DNA from: Lutibacter sp. HS1-25
Lineage (GTDB): Bacteria; Bacteroidota; Bacteroidia; Flavobacteriales; Flavobacteriaceae
Direction of reading: 5' to 3'
DNA length: 64,000 nucleotides
Assembly (NCBI RefSeq): GCF_004121075.1
Contig: NZ_RHLN01000004.1
Span: 1 to 64,000 of the forward strand
Shown: positions 56,793 through 64,000 of the stretch, piece by piece
Numbering within the stretch: position 1 is the first letter of the stretch
Layout of the letters: the number at the start of each line of letters is the position of its first letter
Notes under the pieces: model-generated
Database searches by the model: none
Seen by the model: only the letters and a program-made list of their open reading frames with translations
What the model was told of the DNA's origin: nothing
Translations under genes and position numbers: made by a program

Positions 56793-58307
56793 ATGATAAA
56801 ACAAATAACATATATATTATTTAGCTTTTTTTTGATACAAACAACAGGGTTTTCCCAAAATATCTCTATTAAAAATAAACCCAATATTGTAATGATTTTG
56901 GTTGATGACTTAAAACCTATATTGGGTGCTTATGGTGATTCATTGGTTGTTAGTCCAAATATTGATAAACTGGCAACGATGGGAATTCGATTTGATTTAG
57001 CATATGCTAATCAAGCTGTTTGTGCGCCTTCTCGATACAACTTAATGTTAGGAACGCGTTCAACAAGCTCTGGTATTTATTCATTTGGAAGAAATTTTAG
57101 AAATTTATATCCCAATGCAATTACTTTACCTCAATATTTTATGAATGCTGGATATCACACAGAATCTATGGGTAAGGTTTATCATATTGGTCATGGAAAT
57201 ATGGGTGATGATGCATCTTGGAGTGTCCCACATCATGAGGATAAAGTTATTGAATATATCGTGCCAATTAGTACGGAAAGAGCATTAACCAGAGAAGAAG
57301 CCTTTTTTAATAATACTAGAATGTATGAAAAAAATGTTCCTGCGGTTAAGGAATTACCAAGAGGAGCAGCTTGGGAGGATCCTGATGTTTTGGATGAAGC
57401 TTATGCAGATGGAAGGACTGCAACCCACGCCATAGATAGATTAAGAAAACTGAATTCAACTCCAGACCAACCATTTTTTATGGCCGTTGGTTTTGCGCGA
57501 CCGCACCTTCCTTTTTCAGTGCCAAAAAAGTATTGGGATTTATATAATCCTGAAAAATTACCAATGCCTGAATTTGAAGGTATTCCAAAAGATGCACCTG
57601 GTTTTACAGTAAAAAGGAGAGGTGAAATAGAGAATTTTAAACCAATTCCAACCACAGGCGAAATATTTGATAAAGAACTTAAAACAAAATTAATACACGG
57701 ATATTATGCTAGCGTAAGTTATATGGATGCACAAGTAGGTAGGGTAATAGATGAATTGGAAAGGTTGAATATTTTAGATAATACCATTATTGTGCTATGG
57801 GGAGATCACGGTTGGCATTTAGGAGATCACGGTTCTTGGACCAAACATTCAAATTTTGAACAAGCTGTAAGAATTCCTTTGATTTTTGCAGGGCCAGGAA
57901 TTTCTAAAAATAGTGTTACGCAACAATTGGCAGAAACTGTTGACATTTATCCAACTTTGGCAGATTTAGCAGGTTTATCAAAACCTGAAGTTGAACAACC
58001 TTTTGATGGTTTAAGTTTAGTTCCTGCATTAAAAGATACAAAAGCTACCATTAGAAATCATGCATATCATTCCTATCCAAGGAACAGAGGAAAAGATAAA
58101 TTTATTGGACAAGCAATACGTACTGAGCGTTATCGTATGGTACAATGGACAAATATTAGAAATGACGAAAAGATTTATGAATTGTATGATTATCAAGAAG
58201 ATCCTTTAGAAACTAAAAACTATGCATCATTAAAACCAAAAGTTTTAAAGGAAATGATTGCTATTTTAAATACGCATCCAAAGCCAAATACACAATTTTT
58301 AAATTAA
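56793..58307 (+). CDS. S1 sulfatase (iduronate-2-sulfatase-like)
   Basis: A 504-residue S1 sulfatase with a Sec signal peptide (TTGFSQN). The modification motif is CAPSR (residues 77-81) in NQAVCAPSRYNLMLG; metal ligands are in LVDDLKP (residues 36-42), and WGDHGWHLGDHGSW near residue 330 is typical of the iduronate-2-sulfatase-like group. Two bases separate it from the GH2 gene, so the pair is probably cotranslated. It may remove the sulfate that blocks the neighbouring GH2 or GH43 enzyme. Confidence 0.91.
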   Translation: MIKQITYILFSFFLIQTTGFSQNISIKNKPNIVMILVDDLKPILGAYGDSLVVSPNIDKLATMGIRFDLAYANQAVCAPSRYNLMLGTRSTSSGIYSFGRNFRNLYPNAITLPQYFMNAGYHTESMGKVYHIGHGNMGDDASWSVPHHEDKVIEYIVPISTERALTREEAFFNNTRMYEKNVPAVKELPRGAAWEDPDVLDEAYADGRTATHAIDRLRKLNSTPDQPFFMAVGFARPHLPFSVPKKYWDLYNPEKLPMPEFEGIPKDAPGFTVKRRGEIENFKPIPTTGEIFDKELKTKLIHGYYASVSYMDAQVGRVIDELERLNILDNTIIVLWGDHGWHLGDHGSWTKHSNFEQAVRIPLIFAGPGISKNSVTQQLAETVDIYPTLADLAGLSKPEVEQPFDGLSLVPALKDTKATIRNHAYHSYPRNRGKDKFIGQAIRTERYRMVQWTNIRNDEKIYELYDYQEDPLETKNYASLKPKVLKEMIAILNTHPKPNTQFLN

Positions 58308-58348
58308 AGATTTAGTTTTTTGGAATTAAAATATCTAAACTAAAGAAA

Positions 58349-59890
58349 ATGAAATTAATCAAGTTTATCTTGTTGTTTTTTGTATCAATATCCCTTTTTT
58401 CTCAAAACTTTAGAAGTGAAAAAGTAAAAAATGAAGGTCAGATTTTGGCTGATAAAAATAACGGATATTATAAAAATCCAATTTTTCCGGGTAATTATGG
58501 TGATCCTTCATTGGTTAGGGTAAAGGATGATTATTATGTTGCTTTTAGCAGAACTAATGGCATCATTATTTGGCATTCAAAAGACTTGGTCAACTGGAAA
58601 CCTGTTGTTAGGCATCGTTTACCAGCAGGCTTTAATACGGTTTGGGCGATTGATTTGCAATATTTTAATAATAAGTTTTATGTGTATATGCCAATTAAGG
58701 TTTTTCCAAATAAAAAGGAAGGCGCCTTCGGAAATTTTGTAATTACAGCCGAAAAACCTGAAGGACCTTGGTCTGAACCTATAAATTTAGATATTGAAAT
58801 TCCAGATGGCGACTATTCAGGAATTGACCCAGGGTTTATTCAAACACCAACTGGAGAAAAATATTTGTACGTAAATCATGGCTGGGCAATGCAATTGAAT
58901 GATGAAGGTACCAAAGCCATTTCTAAACCAAAAATAGTTTATGATGGTTGGGACTATCCAAAAGATTGGGTGGTGGAGTGTAAATGTTTAGAAAGCCCGA
59001 AATTATTTTATAAAGATGGGTTTTATTATATGGTTTCTGCAGAGGGTGGTACAAGTGGGCCTTCAACAGCGCACATGAGTGTTGTTGCCAGAGCCAAACA
59101 TCCGCTTGGTCCTTGGGAAAATTCACCATACAATCCATTAACCCATACCAACAATCAAGAGGAAGCTTTTTGGCATCAAGGTCACGGAACTGTTTTTGAA
59201 GCTGCTGATGGTACTTGGTGGACTATTTATCATGGCCGTGTTAAAAATTTCACAGAAATGGGACGCCCTGCATTATTAATGCCAATTGAATGGACAAAAG
59301 ATGGCTGGCCAATTCAAAAAATGGGTTATAGTTCTAATGCTTTAATTCCAAAACCTAAAGGTGAAAATGTAGGTCATGGCTTGCCTTTATCAGATAATTT
59401 TGATTCAAAAGAACCTGCAATACAATGGTATTACGACAATGAGAAAGTAAATAATTTTTCATTAGGTAATAAACAATTGAAGATGAAAGCTTCTGGAGAT
59501 TCATTTAAAACGGCTTCTGAAATTTATAATTATGCACCAAATATAAGTTTTGAAGTAACTGTAAAAATTAATGGAGCATCTAAAAATGCCATATCTGGAT
59601 TACGATTAGGAAATGAAGGAATTGCTACAAATGGCGAAAATGTTTTTTTAGCTGAAGGTCCAGATTGGAGAGTTAGACAGTCAATTTATTCATTAAAAAA
59701 TAAAAAGGGAGTATGGCTAAAAATAAAAAACATGCAAAAAGATTTGAGCTTGTTTTATAGTGAAGATGGAGAAAATTGGATAAAATTCGATTGCTCATTA
59801 AGAGCTCACGATAGTTATAAATATGGGTTGTTTAGTTATGGAACCAACCAAGTGATTTTTGAAGAATTTAAGTATCAAGGTTTAGAATAA
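58349..59890 (+). CDS. GH43 family glycosidase with C-terminal beta-sandwich
   Basis: A 513-residue secreted enzyme (signal ending SLFSQ, residue 19). Catalytic carboxylates are D52 in NYGDPSLVR, D160 in SGIDPGFIQ and E215 in CLESPKLFY, with GH43 spacing. Residues ~345-513 form a beta-sandwich (NFDSKEPAIQWYYD start), probably a concanavalin-like accessory domain. The propeller contains YVAFSRTNGIIIWHSKDL. Subfamily not recognised; arabinofuranosidase, xylosidase or exo-galactanase activities are possible. It lies 15 bp before the next GH43. Confidence 0.85.
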   Translation: MKLIKFILLFFVSISLFSQNFRSEKVKNEGQILADKNNGYYKNPIFPGNYGDPSLVRVKDDYYVAFSRTNGIIIWHSKDLVNWKPVVRHRLPAGFNTVWAIDLQYFNNKFYVYMPIKVFPNKKEGAFGNFVITAEKPEGPWSEPINLDIEIPDGDYSGIDPGFIQTPTGEKYLYVNHGWAMQLNDEGTKAISKPKIVYDGWDYPKDWVVECKCLESPKLFYKDGFYYMVSAEGGTSGPSTAHMSVVARAKHPLGPWENSPYNPLTHTNNQEEAFWHQGHGTVFEAADGTWWTIYHGRVKNFTEMGRPALLMPIEWTKDGWPIQKMGYSSNALIPKPKGENVGHGLPLSDNFDSKEPAIQWYYDNEKVNNFSLGNKQLKMKASGDSFKTASEIYNYAPNISFEVTVKINGASKNAISGLRLGNEGIATNGENVFLAEGPDWRVRQSIYSLKNKKGVWLKIKNMQKDLSLFYSEDGENWIKFDCSLRAHDSYKYGLFSYGTNQVIFEEFKYQGLE

Positions 59891-59905
59891 AAATAACATA
59901 AGAAG

Positions 59906-60814
59906 ATGATAAAAATAAAATTACTAAGCACATTATTAGTTGTTTGCCTTTTTTTTAGTGCAAAAATTTATAGTCAAAATCCATTATTTTGGGGAGCTGA
60001 TCCTTCGGGAATTGTAGCCCAAGATGGACGTTTATTTGTGTTTCCTACAAATGATAAAAAGGATTGGAGTGACCAAAAAGAATGGCACTGTTTATCTACT
60101 ACAGACACAAAAACTTGGACAGATCACGGTGTTATTTTTAATACCACAATGTCTGGTTGGGGTGTAGATAATGCTTGGGCACCAGACATCACTTATAAAA
60201 ACGGTACTTATTATTTTTACTATTATTTTCACAATGGCGAGCACAGAAAGGAAGTGCCTGGTGGAGTTGGCGTTGCTACCAGTAAAAATATTGAAGGCCC
60301 TTATACCGATGCCTTAGGAAAAAGAATGATTCCGGGACACGATCCTGCAATTTTTAATGATGACGATGGAAAATCATACCTCTACATTCAGGATAAAGTT
60401 TATATTTTAAATGAGGATATGATTAGTGTTGAAAATAAAGAACCTATCAATTTAAATTTAGAATACCGTCCAAAAAAGTTTGAAGCAGCTTATGTTTTTA
60501 AACGCCACGGAATTTATTATTTCACCATCGCCAGAGATTGGAATAATTTAATTTATTATACAGGGAAATCACCTTTAGGGCCTTTTGAGTTTAAGGGTGA
60601 AATTATGAAACCTTATGGAGGAAATAATCATCATTCAATTTTAAAATACAAAGATGATTGGATTATTTTTTACCACGAATGGGCTCCAAAAGAAAGTGAA
60701 GTAAGCAATCGAAGAATTAGAGCAGAATATATTTATTTTAATGAAGATAGTACAATTCAACTAGTTGAACCAACTAAAGAAGGGATTTCTATTCCTTCAA
60801 AAAGAAAAACTTAA
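59906..60814 (+). CDS. Short GH43 family glycosidase
   Basis: A 302-residue secreted single-domain GH43 enzyme (signal ending IYSQ, residue 24). The three carboxylates are D32 in GADPSGIV, D146 in GHDPAIFND and E193 in KFEAAYVFKR. The blade NAWAPDITYKNGTYYFYY is characteristic. It has no accessory module, in contrast to the two-domain GH43 upstream, so the two may act on different ends or linkages. It is 13 bp before the last sulfatase gene. Confidence 0.87.
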   Translation: MIKIKLLSTLLVVCLFFSAKIYSQNPLFWGADPSGIVAQDGRLFVFPTNDKKDWSDQKEWHCLSTTDTKTWTDHGVIFNTTMSGWGVDNAWAPDITYKNGTYYFYYYFHNGEHRKEVPGGVGVATSKNIEGPYTDALGKRMIPGHDPAIFNDDDGKSYLYIQDKVYILNEDMISVENKEPINLNLEYRPKKFEAAYVFKRHGIYYFTIARDWNNLIYYTGKSPLGPFEFKGEIMKPYGGNNHHSILKYKDDWIIFYHEWAPKESEVSNRRIRAEYIYFNEDSTIQLVEPTKEGISIPSKRKT

Positions 60815-60827
60815 ATTTTAAATTATA

Positions 60828-62309
60828 ATGAACTATTTTTTAAAACTAGGTACAGTCTCCTTTTTAATTGTTGTATTGATATCTTGTAAAACAACAGTAA
60901 AAAGTAATAAAATAGCAGCAACTAAACCTAACATTATTTTAATTATTGCTGATGATATGAACGGATATGCAATTAAAAAGCAATATCCTTTAATACAGAC
61001 TCCAAATTTAGAAAAATTAATTTCTGAAGGAATTTTATTTGAAAACGCTGCGTGTAACTCTCCAGTTTGCAATCCATCACGTTCTTCTTTTTTTAGTGGT
61101 TTATATCCACATACAACGGGTGCCTATATGAATGGAAGTGATGGATGGAATCGATCTGAAATTTTAAAAACTATAAAAAGTATCCCTGAACATTTTAAAG
61201 AACAAGGTTATGAAACTTGGGGTGCCGGGAAATTGTATCATAATCAAATTGAACCAGAGAGAGAAAAAAATACTTGGGATAATTACCCTGTATATCAAGG
61301 TGGGTTTGGACCATTTCCTGAAAAAGATTATTGGTTTGGCGGAAATAATTTTTTTTCAATTAAACCTTGGGAAGATCCAGATACCGATTTTCCTGATGTG
61401 AAAAATGCCAATGCAGCCATAGATTTTTTAAATAAAAATCATGAAAAACCATTTTTAATGGTGTATGGGTTGTGGCGACCACATTCGCCTTATACAGCTC
61501 CCAAACGATTTTTTGAACAATATGATGGTGTTGATTTTCCTTTGCCTAAAGGGTATAAGGAAAATGATTTTGAGGATGTGCCATTTTTAGGTCAAATGTT
61601 AGTTGATTCTTTATCTAAATTTAGAGATAAGAAGGAATTATCAATTCCATTATGGAAGAAATTTTTGAAAGCCTATGCAGCCAATTATAGTTTTGCCGAT
61701 GATAATATAGGTAAGGTCATAAATGCTTTGGATAAAAGTAATTATGCAAAAAACACGATTGTTATTTTCTATTCAGACAATGGTTTTCACAATGGTGAAA
61801 AAATGCGTTGGGGAAAAGCAACCTTATGGGAACAAGCCGATTATGTGCCTTTTATTATAAGAACTCCAAATAAAAAGAGGGCTGTAAGCAAAGCAACCGT
61901 TAGTTTAATAGATATCTACCCAACATTGGTTGAATATGCTGGTGTTAAAAAACCTACGCATTTATTAGATGGTAATAGTTTGGTTCCATTACTAAAAAAT
62001 CCAAATTTACAATGGAATCATCCTTCTTTTACTTCCTATGGCGAAAAATATGCTTCAATAAGAAATGAGCGTTATCGCTATTTAAATTACCCCGATGGTA
62101 CCGAAGAATTATATGATTTATTAAATGACCCTTATGAATGGACCAATATTGCTAATGATAAAAATGTTGAAAAAATTAAGGAAGAATTAAAAAAACAAAT
62201 GCCAGAAAAATGGGCTCCTACCTTAGGGGGTAGATTAGAAGTGCCACGAGATTATAAGAAAGTGATGCGTCCAGGTATGTTAAATGCTCCTAAAGCAAAT
62301 GGATCTTAA
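60828..62309 (+). CDS. S1 sulfatase lipoprotein (iduronate-2-sulfatase-like)
   Basis: A 493-residue S1 sulfatase lipoprotein (lipobox LISC, Cys20). The modification motif is CNPSR (residues 81-85) in NSPVCNPSRSSFFSG; metal ligands in IIADDMNGY (residues 39-47) and YSDNGFHNGEKMRW near residue 316. It has a C-terminal extension of about 30 residues beyond the usual end (GGRLEVPRDYKKVMRPG). It is the last gene of the second enzyme block. Confidence 0.91.
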   Translation: MNYFLKLGTVSFLIVVLISCKTTVKSNKIAATKPNIILIIADDMNGYAIKKQYPLIQTPNLEKLISEGILFENAACNSPVCNPSRSSFFSGLYPHTTGAYMNGSDGWNRSEILKTIKSIPEHFKEQGYETWGAGKLYHNQIEPEREKNTWDNYPVYQGGFGPFPEKDYWFGGNNFFSIKPWEDPDTDFPDVKNANAAIDFLNKNHEKPFLMVYGLWRPHSPYTAPKRFFEQYDGVDFPLPKGYKENDFEDVPFLGQMLVDSLSKFRDKKELSIPLWKKFLKAYAANYSFADDNIGKVINALDKSNYAKNTIVIFYSDNGFHNGEKMRWGKATLWEQADYVPFIIRTPNKKRAVSKATVSLIDIYPTLVEYAGVKKPTHLLDGNSLVPLLKNPNLQWNHPSFTSYGEKYASIRNERYRYLNYPDGTEELYDLLNDPYEWTNIANDKNVEKIKEELKKQMPEKWAPTLGGRLEVPRDYKKVMRPGMLNAPKANGS

Positions 62310-62440
62310 TTTTATAAAACTAAAAATTAAAAATTAGTTGGATGAATTCATGTTTGAAATGAAATTCGAATTAAATTTAAGTAACAATTTAAATATCAAA
62401 ATGTTAAAGTGTAGCATTATTGTATTGATGAATTTGAATT

Positions 62441-63205
62441 ATGTATAAACAAATAATTTTAATAGGTGTTTTTGTATTTTTAAATTTGATTTTTGGACGA
62501 ATGTTTCAAAACACTATTAATTCGTTGTGCTATGCAGAACTAGGTGTATTTGCTTTTTCAAGTTTTTTATTTTGGAATTTTACTGCAAAAATTATTAAAA
62601 CTTGGAACATTAAATGGTATATTTTTCAAGATATTAAAATGGTGGGTATACATGCTGGTTTGGCAATAATGACTTCTTTAATGAATGTGCTTATTGGTCA
62701 ATGGTTCATTTTTGTATATGGATATTTTATGTACGAAGGATACGAATCCTTTAACTATTATTTTTTAAATGCTAGTCATACCAATCATATTGCGGTTAAC
62801 TTATTATGTTATTTTTCATTGGTTTTCTATTTTCTGAATAATTCTAAAAAAGAAGAACAGTTTGTAGATGAAAAAGATGACTTTAATATTTATGATAAAA
62901 TTTTGGTATCTAAATCCGGAACAAAATATTTAATTAATCTAGAAGATTTAATTTATGTAGAAAGTTCGAATAACTGTATTGTTCTTCATACAGAAAAAGG
63001 AAAGTTTGTAAAATATCAAAGTTTAAAATCATTTCAAGATATTCTTCCTGAGAGACAGTTTATTAGAACTCATCGTTCATTTATAGTAAATGTGAATTAT
63101 ATTGCATGTATTTTAAAAAATAAAAATGGTGATGGGATCCTAAAATTAATTAGTGGAGATGAACTTAAATTTAGCCGAACGTATCAACATTTAATTATCC
63201 AATAA
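62441..63205 (+). CDS. Membrane-anchored LytTR transcriptional regulator
   Basis: A 254-residue regulator with four membrane segments (residues ~4-20, ~31-47, ~68-95 and ~115-133) followed by a LytTR DNA-binding domain (~152-250: YVESSNNCIVLHTEKGK, FIRTHRSFIVNVNYI, LKFSRTYQHLI). It has no receiver domain and no kinase is encoded here, so it would act as a one-component membrane regulator. LytTR domains bind short direct repeats. It lies after the second enzyme block and before the CBM9-type gene, so it may regulate the nearby genes, but this is not shown. Confidence 0.85.
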   Translation: MYKQIILIGVFVFLNLIFGRMFQNTINSLCYAELGVFAFSSFLFWNFTAKIIKTWNIKWYIFQDIKMVGIHAGLAIMTSLMNVLIGQWFIFVYGYFMYEGYESFNYYFLNASHTNHIAVNLLCYFSLVFYFLNNSKKEEQFVDEKDDFNIYDKILVSKSGTKYLINLEDLIYVESSNNCIVLHTEKGKFVKYQSLKSFQDILPERQFIRTHRSFIVNVNYIACILKNKNGDGILKLISGDELKFSRTYQHLIIQ

Positions 63206-63256
63206 TTTAGGTTGCTACTTACCATTAAAACACCGCAACTTGCCACTGTTTTATTT

Positions 63257-63284
63257 TTTGTTTGTATAGGTTCCTTTAGTTTCG
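63257..63284 (+). promoter_or_regulatory. Candidate promoter for the CBM9/DUF5916 gene
   Basis: TTTG at 63257-63260 and TAGTTTCG at 63277-63284, 16 bp apart, resemble the Bacteroidota -33/-7 pair TTTG and TAnnTTTG with one mismatch and a slightly short spacer. The ATG is 18 bp downstream. This is a weak call in AT-rich sequence. Confidence 0.3.
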
Positions 63285-63302
63285 CTGAAAAAAATTATTT
63301 CA

Positions 63303-64000
63303 ATGAAACATTTTATTTCTATATACTTTATATACTTAATGGTGCATAATGGTTTTTCTCAAAGCTATTTAGATACTGTTGAGGACATTTATAAAACAGA
63401 TAAGTTAGTTACTCTGGATGGTAATTTGGATGATGAGGTTTGGAAAGATTTAAAGCCATTTCATTTTACTGAATATAGCCCAAGTTGGGGGCAAACAGAT
63501 GTTTTAACATCTTTATACGTTACGTTTGATGACAATTATCTTTATGTAGGTTTCGATGCAAAAGATCCAAATCCAGAAAAAATAATAAAAAGAACTCTTG
63601 TTAGGGATGGGTATTATGGAGATGATTATAGTACCATTTACATAGACCCTAACCAAACAGGAAAAAATGCTTTTATGTTTAGTGTATATCCTTCGGGAGC
63701 TCGATTGGATCATGCTATTTATAATGATAATGTTTCGTTGGGAAGGTCTTCCGATGGTCCTACATATGATATGATTTGGGAAGGTAAATCTCAAATAAAT
63801 GCAGATGGATGGCAATCGGAATTTCGTATTCCTTTGTCGGTACTTAGGTTCGAAATAAGAAATGGGCAAGTGTTGGGTGGTATTTCGGCAGTTAGGACTA
63901 TAAATTATGATAACAAACTTTTGGTATATCCAAAATTACCACAAGAAATTTCGGGTGCAATTGCCCAACCCTCCCTCAAAAAACCAGTGCGTTTTATTGG
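63303..64000 (+). CDS. Secreted CBM9-like / DUF5916 protein (3' end outside window)
   Basis: The first 232 residues of a protein that runs off the window. A Sec signal (YLMVHNGFSQ, residue ~20) is followed by a CBM9-like domain at residues ~35-215 (KLVTLDGNLDDEVWKDL, YLYVGFDAKDPNPEKI, GWQSEFRIPLSVLRF). In flavobacteria this start is typical of DUF5916 proteins, long outer-membrane-associated proteins of unknown role, so the missing part is probably a barrel-like C-terminal domain. The open frame and the conserved motif order make it a real gene. It is 97 bp after the LytTR gene and may be its target or partner. Confidence 0.82.
   Translation, partial: MKHFISIYFIYLMVHNGFSQSYLDTVEDIYKTDKLVTLDGNLDDEVWKDLKPFHFTEYSPSWGQTDVLTSLYVTFDDNYLYVGFDAKDPNPEKIIKRTLVRDGYYGDDYSTIYIDPNQTGKNAFMFSVYPSGARLDHAIYNDNVSLGRSSDGPTYDMIWEGKSQINADGWQSEFRIPLSVLRFEIRNGQVLGGISAVRTINYDNKLLVYPKLPQEISGAIAQPSLKKPVRFI

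Noticed and set aside
451-63869. Many open frames of 60-125 codons on the minus strand, e.g. 1651-2019, 12722-13063, 52745-53116 and 63513-63869
   Set aside because: They lie antisense to well-conserved + strand genes, have no family motifs or signal sequences, and have compositions expected of shadows in AT-rich coding DNA.
1-64000. CRISPR arrays, tRNA or rRNA genes, insertion sequences, integrases or phage genes
   Set aside because: No repeat-spacer pattern, no cloverleaf or rRNA motif and no transposase or integrase frame was seen; all major frames are explained by metabolic, transport or enzyme genes.

Overview
The window is AT-rich and all 43 recognisable genes lie on the + strand, mostly 2-40 bp apart, with frequent TAA stops and no clear Shine-Dalgarno sites. 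SusC/SusD pairs, a DUF1735-type surface lipoprotein, a C-terminal T9SS sorting domain and many lipoproteins place it in Bacteroidota. The gene content (nine S1 sulfatases, marine-type glycosidases) suggests a marine member of Flavobacteriia/Flavobacteriaceae; the genus cannot be told from this sequence.

Layout. (1) 1-6774: end of a transketolase gene, transaldolase, araB, araD, an SSS-type sodium/sugar symporter and araA. This is a complete route from L-arabinose to the pentose phosphate pathway. (2) 6795-6856: a 19-bp stem followed by a T-run separates this from the next block. (3) 6889-36883: a long enzyme block with a GH27-like enzyme, three paralogous right-handed beta-helix proteins, three GH43 enzymes, seven sulfatases, two paralogous enzymes with a GH20/GH67/GH115-type architecture, a TolB-like propeller, a kelch-DUF1080 fusion, a clan GH-A (GH5-like) enzyme and a DUF1593 protein. 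It closes with a terminator near 36905-36936. (4) 37134-39974: a 946-aa T9SS-exported multidomain protein. (5) 40179-50995: two tandem SusC/SusD pairs and a surface glycan-binding lipoprotein, closed by a 15-bp perfect hairpin terminator. (6) 51151-62309: a second enzyme block with a DUF5060 glycosidase-like protein, a DUF1080 lipoprotein, a GH2 enzyme, two GH43 enzymes and two sulfatases. (7) 62441-64000: a membrane-anchored LytTR regulator and the start of a secreted protein with a CBM9-like domain that runs off the window.

Working model (inference). This is a polysaccharide utilisation locus for a sulfated, arabinose-containing polysaccharide. Sulfated arabinans, arabinogalactans or xylo-arabinogalactans of green algae (Codium or Cladophora type) would fit. 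Surface enzymes make a first cut, the SusCD pairs bind and import the oligosaccharides, periplasmic sulfatases and exo-glycosidases (GH43, GH27, GH2) strip sulfate and sugars, and released L-arabinose enters through the SSS symporter and is degraded by AraA/AraB/AraD plus transaldolase and transketolase. The least explained parts, and the best candidates for new enzymology, are the beta-helix trio, the GH67/GH115-like pair, the T9SS protein and the DUF5060 protein. No tRNA, rRNA, CRISPR array, transposase or integrase was found, and no intergenic gap exceeds about 265 bp.
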